Assembly (NCBI RefSeq): GCF_904848585.1
Contig: NZ_CAJHCR010000019.1
Coordinates: 62,001-126,000 of the forward strand
DNA from: Paraburkholderia kirstenboschensis
GTDB taxonomy: Bacteria > Pseudomonadota > Gammaproteobacteria > Burkholderiales > Burkholderiaceae
Length of the DNA stretch: 64,000 bases
Direction: 5' to 3'
The position numbers were made by a program, and so were the translations under genes. Under the pieces are notes generated by a model. That model did not search any database. It was given only the letters and a program-made list of their open reading frames with translations, and was not told where the DNA came from. Positions 26,362 through 36,500 of the stretch are shown here, one piece after another. Position 1 is the stretch's first letter. The number at the start of each line of letters is the position of its first letter.

Positions 26362-26726
26362 GTTTTCAGCGCCCGTGTCGCGGAGGCAAAAGTACGGGCG
26401 GCGCCTCCCTGGTTGTCGTGTCGGCGACGTGGCGCGTCCTGGCGCGGCCGCTCAGGTGTCGGCAATAGGCGGTTTTAGGCGGCTCATTCGCCGCTTCCCC
26501 TGCCGCTCACTTGCCAACACCCTCGTCCAACCGCCGCTCATTTGCCGGCCACCTCCCGCTCAGCCACGGCCAATCCACGGCTCACCCGGAATTTCGTCCC
26601 GTGCACCATCTCTACGCGCAGCGCGCCGGCATCAACCGCTGCGCTGCATTCACGCTACAGTAGCGTCTGCTGATTCAGGCCAGGCTCGCGCCTTCTCATC
26701 GCAGTCACTCACTGAACAACCTCCGC
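26362..26726. other. Non-coding gap
   Basis: 365 bp between the PXPV gene and the AlkX-type gene. No open frame here looks coding, and no clear terminator or RNA gene was seen. Confidence 0.4.
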
Positions 26727-27950
26727 GTGAAGACTCTTCCGCTTTCCGCCGCCCGCACGCTGCATCTGGCCGCACAAGGTCTGCTGACACCGCCGCGCCG
26801 CAAGGCCGTGAAAGCCGACGTGCTCGACGCGATCCGCCGCATGGCGCAATTGCAGATCGACACGATTCACGTTGTCGCGCGCAGCCCTTATGTCGTGCTC
26901 TTCAGCCGGCTCGGCGCCTATGCGCAGCAATGGCTCGACGAACATCTCGCCGAAGGCAAGCTGTTCGAATACTGGTCGCATGAAGCGTGTTTCGTGCCGA
27001 TCGAAGACTACGGCCTGATGCGTCATCGCATGCTGGACCCGAGCGACATAGGCTGGAAGTACGCGGCCGACTGGCACAACAAGCATCGCGACGACATTGA
27101 GAAGCTGCTGGCGCACATTCGCGCCACGGGCCCGGTACGTTCGGCGGATTTCGCTCGCGAGTCGGGCAAGGGCAACGGCTGGTGGGACTGGAAACCGGAA
27201 AAGCGTCATCTGGAAGTGCTCTTCGCCATCGGACAACTCATGGTGGCCGAGCGGCGCAATTTTCAGCGCGTCTACGATGTGACCGAACGCGTCTTGCCGG
27301 ACTGGAACGACGCACGCGATCTGCCATCGCCGCATATCGTCACCGATGAACTGCTGCGCCGCACTTGCCGGGCCCTCGGCATCGCGCGGGCCGACTGGGT
27401 GGCGGACTATTACCGTCTGCCGCGGCGCCCGTATCGTGACGAGCTTCATGCGCTTGCGGACCGCGGCGAATTGATTCCCGTGCAAGTGGTTGGCTGGAAG
27501 CAGGACACGTTCGTGCATCGCGACCTCGCGCCCATGCTCGACGACGCCGCGAGCGGCAAGCTCGCCTCGACGGTGACGACGGTACTCTCGCCGTTCGACC
27601 CTGTGGTGTGGGACCGCAAACGCGCCGCCGCGCTATTCGACTTCGACTATGCGATCGAGTGCTATACGCCGGCGGCGAAGCGCAAATACGGTTACTTCGT
27701 GCTGCCGCTGCTGAGCCGCGGGCGGCTGGTAGGCCGCGTCGATGCGAAGGCGCACCGCGCGCAGGGCATTTTCGAGCTGAAGTCCGTGCATATGGAAGCG
27801 GGCGTGCGTCCGAGCGCCCGCCTCGCCGGCGACCTGCGGCGCGCGTTGCAACGGTGCGCGGATTGGCACGGCACGCCGCAACTGCAAATCACGTCCGCCG
27901 CGCCGGAATGGCAGGAAGCATTGAGCGTGAATGAGTGCGTCGAAGAGTAA
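26727..27950 (+). CDS. AlkX/YcaQ-type winged-helix DNA glycosylase
   Basis: A 407-residue HTH_42-family protein resembling E. coli YcaQ (AlkX), which unhooks interstrand crosslinks and removes alkylated purines. The catalytic-type QxD motif is visible as Q43-I44-D45 in MAQLQIDTIHVV, followed by the conserved RSPYVVLFSRLG and EYWSHEACFVP blocks. The start is a GTG at 26727. Length matches the family. It is convergent with the LysE-family gene and appears monocistronic. Function is by homology. Confidence 0.85.
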   Translation: MKTLPLSAARTLHLAAQGLLTPPRRKAVKADVLDAIRRMAQLQIDTIHVVARSPYVVLFSRLGAYAQQWLDEHLAEGKLFEYWSHEACFVPIEDYGLMRHRMLDPSDIGWKYAADWHNKHRDDIEKLLAHIRATGPVRSADFARESGKGNGWWDWKPEKRHLEVLFAIGQLMVAERRNFQRVYDVTERVLPDWNDARDLPSPHIVTDELLRRTCRALGIARADWVADYYRLPRRPYRDELHALADRGELIPVQVVGWKQDTFVHRDLAPMLDDAASGKLASTVTTVLSPFDPVVWDRKRAAALFDFDYAIECYTPAAKRKYGYFVLPLLSRGRLVGRVDAKAHRAQGIFELKSVHMEAGVRPSARLAGDLRRALQRCADWHGTPQLQITSAAPEWQEALSVNECVEE

Positions 27951-27971
27951 GCGCGCCGCCGTCCTGCGCAG

Positions 27972-28571
27972 TCAATGCAACGCCGACCACGCAAGCGACA
28001 GCGAAAAGACGCCGAGCAGGATCGACGCGCCGCGCTGAATCTTCGCCGGATCGAGCCAACGCAGCTTGCCGCTGCCCAGCGCCGCGCCAAAAGCGATCCA
28101 CGCGAGCGCAATCGGCACGAGCAGGCACGCAAAGATCAGCATGGCCGAGAGATAAGCGGGCCAATGCGCGAAAGCAGCGGCCGGAAAAATGGTGCCCGCG
28201 AACAGCAAGGCTTTGGGATTGAGCAGCGTCGCAATGAACAACGTGCGCATGCCGCTCGCGCGCTGCGTGGAGTCCGGTAGCGCGACGGCCGCGCGCCACA
28301 TATCGACGGCCAGCCACGCGATGTACAAACCCGCCGCCACACGCAGCAACGCGGGCAGCCACGGCAGCGCATGCGCGGCTTGCGCCAGAAAACGTCCCCA
28401 GACGGAAATAGAAACCAGGTAGCCGGCGAGTTCAGCGGCGATAAGCGGCAACGACCGCTGCAGGCCCTGGCGCAAACCTGCCGACGCAAGCAACGTATTT
28501 GTAGGCCCCGGCGTGATCAGCACGACGACAATGCCGACGGCCAACAACGCGGTAGCGGACGCAGAGAACAT
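27972..28571 (-). CDS. LysE/RhtB-family amino-acid exporter
   Basis: A 199-residue inner-membrane protein with about six hydrophobic segments. The family signature near the N-terminus is VVVLITPGPTNTLLASAGLR, and NPKALLFAGTIFP follows in the middle. Members export amino acids or related metabolites; the substrate is unknown. I chose the ATG at 28571 because the family N-terminus begins there; the frame continues to a TTG at 28670. Unusually, a terminator-like hairpin ends one base before this ATG and no Shine-Dalgarno is present. Confidence 0.87.
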   Translation of the reverse strand: MFSASATALLAVGIVVVLITPGPTNTLLASAGLRQGLQRSLPLIAAELAGYLVSISVWGRFLAQAAHALPWLPALLRVAAGLYIAWLAVDMWRAAVALPDSTQRASGMRTLFIATLLNPKALLFAGTIFPAAAFAHWPAYLSAMLIFACLLVPIALAWIAFGAALGSGKLRWLDPAKIQRGASILLGVFSLSLAWSALH

Positions 28572-28572
28572 G

Positions 28573-28607
28573 AAAAAGGCGCAATGTTGAGAACAGTGCG
28601 CCTTTTT
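28573..28607 (-). promoter_or_regulatory. Terminator-like hairpin ending at the LysE-family start codon
   Basis: An 11-bp inverted repeat (AAAAAGGCGCA / TGCGCCTTTTT) with a 13-nt loop. On the minus strand the U tract is followed by a single C and then the ATG of the exporter gene. Its position suggests an attenuator or a translation-blocking leader, or the terminator of a short upstream transcript. Confidence 0.6.
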
Positions 28608-28739
28608 ATCACAGACGGCGACCTGGCCAGCACGTGGCGCCGAAACGCCATGAGGGACCGCTGTCGCCAACGGTTAGCCGTTAAAGACCAAGCATTAATC
28701 GCTAATCGCTAATCCCGACCGTAAAGGCGCGGCCACCGT

Positions 28740-28997
28740 TCAGTGTTCCAGCTTCGCCCGCAGTTCCCGCGCAGCTTCAAGCAGCCCTTCATACCCCGAA
28801 CGCGCGTGTTCGGGCAAATCCGGATCGCCGACAAACGTGCCCAGCGTTTCGATCAGGCTGTACAGAATGCCCTTTGCAGCACCCGACGCAATGCTGCCGG
28901 ACGACACCTGTTGATCCACGTGACTGAGCGCTGCGTCGAGGTTTTCCAGATTGGGCCGGTCGCCCGTGGGCGGCGTAGGCGTTACGTCTTGCGTCAT
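28740..28997 (-). CDS. Small conserved hypothetical protein
   Basis: An 85-residue acidic soluble protein (ending GYEGLLEAARELRAKLEH). The N-terminus is Pro/Thr-rich and a long helix-forming middle section follows (LENLDAALSHVDQQVSSG). The ATG at 28997 is preceded by GGAGAGACGC. No known domain recognised. Gene structure and ribosome site make it a credible gene. Confidence 0.65.
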   Translation of the reverse strand: MTQDVTPTPPTGDRPNLENLDAALSHVDQQVSSGSIASGAAKGILYSLIETLGTFVGDPDLPEHARSGYEGLLEAARELRAKLEH

Positions 28998-29107
28998 GAT
29001 GAAGCGTCTCTCCGTTTGAAGCGTCGGTAAACGAGCGATCCTTTCACGTTGTTATATACCCATCGCGGGTTGCCGTCTATTCGTGATCGGCGCGGGCACG
29101 ACCCGGA

Positions 29108-31291
29108 TTAAGGCGTCCACCGATACATCAGGATTTTTGCGCGCGCGTCGTCTTCAACCAGTATCACGTACTCGCCGTTGTCGCGTCTCGCCGCGCTGAT
29201 GCCGAGATAGACATCCACCCATCCGCCGGTGTTGCCCACGCTCGCGCCCGGCGTCATATAGCCGACCGGCTGACCTGTGCGCGCGTCGTAGACATCGACC
29301 TTAGCCGTGTACAACTCGGCCACGAAGATATAGTCGCCGGCCACCGCGACGCCGACCGCGGTTGTCTGCGGATTGCTCTGCGTGTTCCACGGCAGCGAGA
29401 CCGCGTACTGCTGCGTGGGCGTGCCCGAACTCCAGTTGTCGTAACGCGCGAGCACGGGGCCGGCCTCTTTCCAATGCGTCGCGTCCCACGGAATGGCGCT
29501 GGTAAAACCGGACAGATACATGGTGTCGGATTCAGCCATGTAGATTAGCCGGGCCAGCCGGGTGAACGGCTGCGGCATCGCAAACATTTTGGAACTCGCG
29601 TAGGTGTAGATCGGATTGCCCGCTGAATCCAGCCCCTGCAAAGGCATCTCGCGAATGCCGCTCAGCGGTGTGGCGAGCCAGACATTGCCCGGCGCGTCCA
29701 CCCACCAGAAGCCGTTGCCCACCGTGCTGCCGGTCGACGGATTGCTGCTTATCTCGCTGACGTCCACAACGCCGTTACCGTTGACATCGCGCCACAGCCA
29801 TTCGCCATAGCCCGGCTGGCCCGAAGGCCACGTGCCCGGCAGCGGATTTTGCGCGAGCAGTCCCGACGGAATCGCCGTCTCGCCATGCTCGGCGTCGAAA
29901 CGGTATACGTTCAGATAATGCGCGCCTGGATCGAGCGTATAGAGAAACGGCCGGCCGTTGATCCTGCGCACCATCGGCTCGCCGCGCACGCCGCGCGGCT
30001 GGTGAAACGTGGGGTCGTCGGGATAATCGAAGCGATTCAGCGTGAACCCCGCGTACGACCATTCGCGGCCGACAGGCTGGTTGTAGTCGAGCGTGAAGCG
30101 CTTCGAACCGGTGTACACCGAAGCCGGCGTGGCCGGATCGAAGGCGGCGCTGTCCACGAACGTCAGGCCGTACAGCCGCCAGTTCAACGCATGCGAGTTG
30201 AACACATAGCTTTCGAGCACCGCACCTTGACCGACAGATGCAGAGCCCGCCGGCCGCGGCCCTTCACCGTTTTGCGCGACATATAGATTGCCCGCCGGAT
30301 CGAGCGCGATTCCCGTCATGCCGTTGAAGCGCCAGTTGCCCGGCACGCCCTTGACTGCATGAAAAATACCGTTGCGCGTGCCGACCGGTGCGGCCGCTCG
30401 CGGTTGACCTTTGGCGTCCTTGTTGAAGACGAGAATCTGCTGCGACGGCCCATTATCCGCGACGAGAATTTGCCCCGCTGGCGTGACGATGATGTCGGCC
30501 GGAACTGCGCCGGCGGGCAACGGCAAGGTGCCGGCGAGCGCTGTGCCGTCTGCGGTGAAGTGCAAGATAGTTAGGCTTCCGGACGATATGCCGCTTATCA
30601 CCCAGAGCGTCGAATCGGTGTCGATCGCGATACGTCCTGGCGAGCTCACGCTCCACGAGCGCAATGGCTGCATCGTATTGGCGTTCAAAACGACAATGCG
30701 GTTCGCGTAGGTGTCGCAGAGATATAGTTCGCTGTCGGTGGCGGCAAGTCCGCGGATGGCCGCGTCGGTACCGGTTGCTACTGTATCGACGGGCAGGAAG
30801 CTGTTTTTCGTTGCGTTCGCGCTATTACCGACGCCGGCACTGAACGGCACGCCCGCCGAGAGATTCGTCAGCGTACGGCGCGTGATGCCGAACCACTCCT
30901 GGCCCGCTGGCGGATAGTCCGCGCCGACCAGCTTGTTGTTCTCGCTACCAATCGACATTGCCGCGTACAGATAGGTGTGGTTGACCGCGACGGCATCGCC
31001 GCCCGCAGCGCCCCACCCGTGCGTGAATCCGGCGACGGCGACCTTGTCGCCCCCGCGATACGCGGCGATCTCACTGCCGCTCTCGTCCCACGGCGCGTTC
31101 GTGAAAACAGTACCGTCGGCGCCCACCGCAATTGCCTGGATATCTTGCTGCACCCACTTGCCGTCGCCGAAACCGAAACTATTGCCGATCCACGAGGTGG
31201 TGTAGGTGAGCTGCGACTGCCCGTATGCAGTAAGCGGAAGAAGGCTATGGCAAAAAATGAATGCCGCGCCGAGGCGCGAGAGGAATTTCAC
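29108..31291 (-). CDS. Secreted beta-propeller (NHL-like) protein with an EF-hand loop
   Basis: A 727-residue protein with an N-terminal signal peptide (about residues 1-25, FLSRLGAAFIFCHSLLPLTAYGQ) and no later membrane segment, so periplasmic or secreted. Several NHL/propeller-like blades are visible (IRGLAATDSELYLCDTYANRIVVLN, then FNGMTGIALDPAGNLYVAQNG). A canonical EF-hand calcium loop, DVNGNGVVDVSE, is at residues 502-513. I chose the GTG at 31291 (AAGGGAAC upstream); a TTG at 31309 is the alternative. No lipobox. Function unknown; binding or scaffold roles are common in this fold. Confidence 0.8.
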   Translation of the reverse strand: MKFLSRLGAAFIFCHSLLPLTAYGQSQLTYTTSWIGNSFGFGDGKWVQQDIQAIAVGADGTVFTNAPWDESGSEIAAYRGGDKVAVAGFTHGWGAAGGDAVAVNHTYLYAAMSIGSENNKLVGADYPPAGQEWFGITRRTLTNLSAGVPFSAGVGNSANATKNSFLPVDTVATGTDAAIRGLAATDSELYLCDTYANRIVVLNANTMQPLRSWSVSSPGRIAIDTDSTLWVISGISSGSLTILHFTADGTALAGTLPLPAGAVPADIIVTPAGQILVADNGPSQQILVFNKDAKGQPRAAAPVGTRNGIFHAVKGVPGNWRFNGMTGIALDPAGNLYVAQNGEGPRPAGSASVGQGAVLESYVFNSHALNWRLYGLTFVDSAAFDPATPASVYTGSKRFTLDYNQPVGREWSYAGFTLNRFDYPDDPTFHQPRGVRGEPMVRRINGRPFLYTLDPGAHYLNVYRFDAEHGETAIPSGLLAQNPLPGTWPSGQPGYGEWLWRDVNGNGVVDVSEISSNPSTGSTVGNGFWWVDAPGNVWLATPLSGIREMPLQGLDSAGNPIYTYASSKMFAMPQPFTRLARLIYMAESDTMYLSGFTSAIPWDATHWKEAGPVLARYDNWSSGTPTQQYAVSLPWNTQSNPQTTAVGVAVAGDYIFVAELYTAKVDVYDARTGQPVGYMTPGASVGNTGGWVDVYLGISAARRDNGEYVILVEDDARAKILMYRWTP

Positions 31292-31569
31292 GACAGTGTT
31301 CCCTTGCAAGTGACGCTTTTATCCTCGCATAGAAAACACGTGAATTAATTGATAAAAAATTGGCTATAAATCTTTGAAAAAATAAATATCCTGCACGCAT
31401 AAGAGCGTGTGGGACGCCAGTTCTTCTGCGGCCTCGCTGCTTTATGCGACAGAAACGGTCAGTGTCGTCACGCCGCGGCAATATATCGTCGATGTGGTTT
31501 TCTTCAAATCCTGTTTGTGAATTCCATTTCCGCAAAGGCGCAACTTTGTGCGCATAAACCCCGCGTTCA

Positions 31570-32466
31570 TCAGGCGTGGCTGCGTCGCCCGAAAATGCGC
31601 CGCGTCATATCAAACGCAACCAGATTGCCGGCTACCACCAGCAGCAATCCAACCACGGCCAATGCGGACCACTGATAGCCTTCGAATACCGTCGACACCG
31701 CCAACGCCACGATCGGAAACAGCACGGTCGAATAGGCCGCGCGCTCGGGCCCGATGCGACCGACTAGCATCAGGTATGCGGTAAAGCCGATCACCGAGCC
31801 AAACACCGCGAGATACGCCAGCGCGCCGAGATAACGCGTGGACGGTTCGATAGCGAACGGGAAGCCGGCGAGCGCGCTTCCTACTGTCAGCACGCTCGCG
31901 CCGATCAGCATCGCCCAGCTATTGGTCGCGAACGGGTGCAACCCCATCGACTGCATGCGGCTCGACAACAGATTGCCAGCCGAAAAGCACAACGTGCCGA
32001 GAAACGCGATGCCAAGCCCGAGCCATGCGGCGTGGTCGCCTAGATGCCCGCTCATCTGCTGAACGAAGAGACAGACAATGCCGACGAGGCCGAGCATCGC
32101 GCCCGCAATCGCCGATGGCTGCAGCGGACGCCCCATGAAAAGCCGCCCGTTGATCGAGTTGAGAAGCGGCGCGGTGGAGAACACCACGGCAACGAGGCCG
32201 CTCGGCACAACCTGTTCGGCGTAGTAGAAGCACAGGAAGTTGACGCAAAACAGCGCGAGCCCTTGCGCAAACAAAAATCGCCATGCGGCGCGCGGCGGCC
32301 ACATCGGCCGGCGCATGATGCGCAACAGCGCGAACAGCACCAGTGCGGCGATCCAGAAACGCCAAGCGATCGAAACCGGCGGCGGCACCTCGCCCAACTG
32401 CCATTTGATCGCGATCCAGGTGGTGCCCCAGATCAGAACGGTAACGGCATAAAGCGACAGATTCAT
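31570..32466 (-). CDS. EamA/DMT-family transporter
   Basis: A 298-residue inner-membrane protein with ten hydrophobic helices in two EamA repeats (starts LIWGTTWIAIKWQLGEVPP; second repeat near FSAGNLLSSRMQSMGLHPFA). DMT members usually export amino acids or other metabolites. The ATG at 32466 overlaps the 5' region of the divergent AraC gene, which may control it. A 278-bp AT-rich gap separates it from the beta-propeller gene. Confidence 0.9.
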   Translation of the reverse strand: MNLSLYAVTVLIWGTTWIAIKWQLGEVPPPVSIAWRFWIAALVLFALLRIMRRPMWPPRAAWRFLFAQGLALFCVNFLCFYYAEQVVPSGLVAVVFSTAPLLNSINGRLFMGRPLQPSAIAGAMLGLVGIVCLFVQQMSGHLGDHAAWLGLGIAFLGTLCFSAGNLLSSRMQSMGLHPFATNSWAMLIGASVLTVGSALAGFPFAIEPSTRYLGALAYLAVFGSVIGFTAYLMLVGRIGPERAAYSTVLFPIVALAVSTVFEGYQWSALAVVGLLLVVAGNLVAFDMTRRIFGRRSHA

Positions 32467-32632
32467 GGTCAAGCCTGCAACAGCGGATACGGGAGTCCGA
32501 CTATGCGGCAACGCAGGCGCCCGGACTTGTCCAGGATTGCGCATTTTCGGCGGCGAACCGCGAGGGCATATATCCCGGGGCGCCGCCGGCCGTATACTCA
32601 CGCCTATAGCCCGCAAGAATGACACCAGTTCC

Positions 32633-33550
32633 GTGAATCCGAGTCCGCCCGTCCCTGTGAATGACGCTACTGAAACGCCATTTGGCATTCAGTCGGTGTG
32701 TCACACGCTCGGCAGTTCGAACGCGAACCTGGACCGCTTTGCGTGGCTCGGCGACGGTCTGGCGATTGCCGTGTGGACGCGCGACACAGAGGTCGCCGAG
32801 ACAGTCTACGAGCGCCCGGGCCACCACACGCTCTCGTGCTATCTGGATGGCGGCTATCGCACCGAGCGGCAGAAAATGCCTGGGCGTTACGGCGCGCCGT
32901 CGCGGCTATGCGCATTGCCCGGCGATCATGAATCGCGCTGGTGGGTGCGCGGCCATATGCATTTCATGCACCTCTATTTCCTGCCCGAGCACTTCACGCA
33001 ACGTGCTGTGCAGGAACTGGACCGCGAGCCGCGCGAGTTGACGCTCGCCGATCGCACGTATTTCGAAGACGCACACATTGCCAGTTTGTGTCAGTCGCTC
33101 GCGAACGAGCATTGGGACGATGCGGACGGTTTGCTGCGCACCAACGAAACCGCGCATGAAGTGCTGAGCCTCCTGTTGCGCTCGCAAGGCGTGCGCCGCA
33201 CCGGCCTGGCGCTAAAGGGCGGTTTGTCGGTTGCGACCCGACGGCGTCTGCGCGACTACATCGAGAGCCATCTTGCAGAGCCGCTCACGCTCGGCGAACT
33301 TGCAGGCGTAGCGGCGCTGTCGGAGTTTCACCTTGCGCGCATGTTCCGCACGTCGTTTGGAATGCCGCCCGCTGCGTGGATCGCGCAGCAGCGGCTCGAA
33401 CGCGCGCGCACGCTGTTGCGCACCACTGCTCTGCCGCTTCTGCAGATCGCCGCACTATGCGGATATGCAAACGCGAGCCACTTCAGCCACCGTTTCCGCG
33501 AAGGCGTGGGCGTGTCGCCTACCGCGTATCGGCAGGCTGTCCCGGCCTGA
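32633..33550 (+). CDS. AraC-family transcriptional regulator
   Basis: A 305-residue regulator. An N-terminal cupin-like effector domain is followed by a C-terminal pair of helix-turn-helix motifs (TLGELAGVAALSEFHLARMF and LLQIAALCGYANASHFSHRF) ending GVGVSPTAYRQA. The frame is open upstream to 32465 but that part overlaps the EamA start. I chose the GTG at 32633; a GTG at 32657 is also possible and neither has a strong ribosome site. Divergent from the EamA transporter, its probable target. Confidence 0.87.
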   Translation: MNPSPPVPVNDATETPFGIQSVCHTLGSSNANLDRFAWLGDGLAIAVWTRDTEVAETVYERPGHHTLSCYLDGGYRTERQKMPGRYGAPSRLCALPGDHESRWWVRGHMHFMHLYFLPEHFTQRAVQELDREPRELTLADRTYFEDAHIASLCQSLANEHWDDADGLLRTNETAHEVLSLLLRSQGVRRTGLALKGGLSVATRRRLRDYIESHLAEPLTLGELAGVAALSEFHLARMFRTSFGMPPAAWIAQQRLERARTLLRTTALPLLQIAALCGYANASHFSHRFREGVGVSPTAYRQAVPA

Positions 33551-33555
33551 GCGCG

Positions 33556-36500
33556 TCATTGCAGCGCCATCGCGAGCACACGGGCCACATGAATGGCCGC
33601 CACACCCGCGCCGTCGTGAATCTGATGACGGCAACTCGTACCGTCGGCGACCATGACGGTATTGCCGTCGATCTTGCGCACCGCCGGCAATAGCGACAAC
33701 TCGGCCATGGCCTGCGATGTCGCATAGTGCTCCGCTTCGTAGCCGAAGCTGCCGGCCATTCCGCAGCACGACGATTCCACCGTCGATACCTTCAACTCAG
33801 GAATCCATTTCAAAACGGTTTGAACAGGCGTAAAGGCGTCGAACGCCTTCTGGTGACAATGGCCATGCACTAGTGCCTGCGGCGTGTCCAAGGGCTTCAA
33901 CGCAAGCTTCAGGCGCCCGGCTTTTTCCTCACGCACCAGAAATTCTTCGAAGAGGAACGCCTGTTTGGCGAGCCGCTGCGCTTCGTCGCCGAAGCCGTAG
34001 TGCAAAAACTCGTCGCGCAACGACAGCAGGCACGACGGCTCCAGACCGACAACCGGCACGCCGCGCTCTACGAAAGGCTTGAAGAGATCGAGCATCCGCC
34101 TCGCTTCGTGCTTCGCTTCGTCAACGAGGCCCGCCGCGAGGAACGTGCGGCCGCAGCAGACCGGCCGCTCGCCTTCGCGCATGTTGAAGTGCACGGTGTA
34201 GCCCGCCGCCACCAGTACCTTCTGCGCGGCCCTGGCGTTGTCGGGCTCCATGTTGTTATTGAAGGTGTCGACGAACAACAGCACCTCTTTTAGCGCGGCG
34301 CCATGCGCGTTCACAGTGGGCCTTGCGCTCGACAGAAACGACTTTCTGAAGCGCGGCAAGCTCCGTTCGCTCGCGAAACCGATCGCGCGCTTGAACAACG
34401 CCGACACGAGCGGCACATTGTCGGCAAGCGCGATCAAGCCCGGCATGCGGCTCGCGGTTGCAGCGTAGCGCGGCATGAAGGCGACGAGCTTGTCGCGCAG
34501 CGTCAGACCATGTCGCTTGACGCGCGCGGCGCGCGCCTCGATCTTGAACTTCGCCATATCGACGCCCGTCGGGCAATCGCGCTTGCAGCCCTTGCATGAC
34601 ACGCAGAGATCGAGCGTGTCCTTGACTTCGTCGCTCGCGAGGCCGGCCTCGCCTAGCTGACCGGAGATTGCGAGCCGCAAGGTGTTCGCGCGCCCGCGCG
34701 TGACATGCTGTTCGTCTTTCGTCACGCGATAGCTCGGGCACATCGTGCCTGCATCGAATTTTCGGCAGTGGCCGTTGTTGTTGCACATCTCGACGGCCTT
34801 CGCGAGACCGCCTGCGAGGTCGTTGCCGCTGCCCGGCGCCGTTTCGCGGCCCGTCAGCGGATCGCGTCCGACATTCCATGCGGACCAGTCGAGCGCCGGT
34901 TCAAAGGGCCGTTCCTGATAGCCGGGCGCGAAACGGAAATAGCGCGCGTCGTCCATTTTCGGCGGACGCACCATCTTGTCGGGATTGAAGCGGTTATCCG
35001 GATCGAACAGCGCCTTGATTTCGCTGAACGCCTGGTTGAGTTTGGGACCGTATTGCCACGCGACCCATTCTCCGCGGCACAGGCCGTCACCGTGTTCCCC
35101 GGAATAAGCGCCCTTGTATTTGCGCACTAGCGCCGCGGCTTCCTCGGCAATCGCGCGCATTTTCACCGCGCCGTCGCGGCGCATGTCGAGAATCGGCCGC
35201 ACGTGCAGCGTGCCGACGCTCGCATGCGCATACCAGGTGCCCTCCGTGCCATGCCGATGAAACACCTCCGTCAACTGGCTTGTGTACTCGGCGAGATGTT
35301 CGAGCGGCACCGCGCAGTCTTCGATGAAAGACACCGGCTTGCCGTCGCCCTTCATGCTCATCATGATGTTGAGTCCGGCCTTGCGCACTTCCCACAGCGC
35401 CTTTTGCGCGTTCATGTCCGGCATTTCTACCACCGAGCCAGGCAACCCGAGGTCGGCCATCAATTCGCCAAGCTGCCTGAGCGACTCGAGTTGCGCGTCG
35501 CGCGATTCGCCAGCGAATTCCACGAGCAGCACCGCTTGCGGCTCGCCGACCAGCGCCTTTTCGACCACTGGACGAAACGCGGGGTTGCTCATCGCCAGAT
35601 CGATCATTGTGCGGTCGACCAGTTCCACCGCGACCGGCTTCAGCTTGACGATGTGCTGGGTCAGATCCATCGACTGCCAGAAGGTCGGAAAGTTGACCAC
35701 GCCCAGCGTTTTATGCGCGGGCAACGGCGCGAGCTTCAGCGTCAACTGACGGCTGAATGCGAGCGTGCCTTCCGAGCCGACCAGCAAATGCGCGAGGTTC
35801 GCCACGCCGTCGTCGGTATAAGCGCGCGGATTCTGGCAGTCGAACAGGTCGATGTTGTAGCCGGCCACGCGGCGCAACACTTTCGGCACGCGCGCCACGA
35901 TTTCGTCGCGCTCCCGCTGCGCGATCTGCTTAACGCCTTCGAATATCTGCTGCAAACGAGCGCCTTGCGGCGCATCGCGCAACGAAGCGAAACGCGCTTC
36001 GGTGCCGTCTGCGAGAATCGCGTCGATGGCTTCGACGTTGTGCACCATGTTGCCGTATTCAATCGAGCGCGAGCCGCACGAATTATTGCCCGCCATGCCG
36101 CCGATCGTGCATTGCGCCGCTGTCGACACATCCACCGGAAACCAGAGACCGTGCGGCTTGAGCCACGCGTTCAGATGATCGAGCACGACGCCCGGCTCCA
36201 CCGTAACCGTGCGCGCCTCTGCATCGAAGTCGACGATATTGTTCAGCCATTTGCTCGTGTCGATCACGAGCGCTTCTCCGACCGTTTGTCCGCATTGACT
36301 CGTGCCCGCGCCGCGCGCGAGCAGCGGCACTTTTTCGCTGCGCGCAATTTCAAGTGCGATGCGCAGATCGTCCTGGTCCCGCGGCACGACGACGCCGACG
36401 GGCATGATCTGATAGATCGAGGCATCGGTCGCATAACGTCCGCGGCTTGCTGCATCGAACAGCACGTCCCCACGCAACGATTTACGCAGATGTTGCGCGA

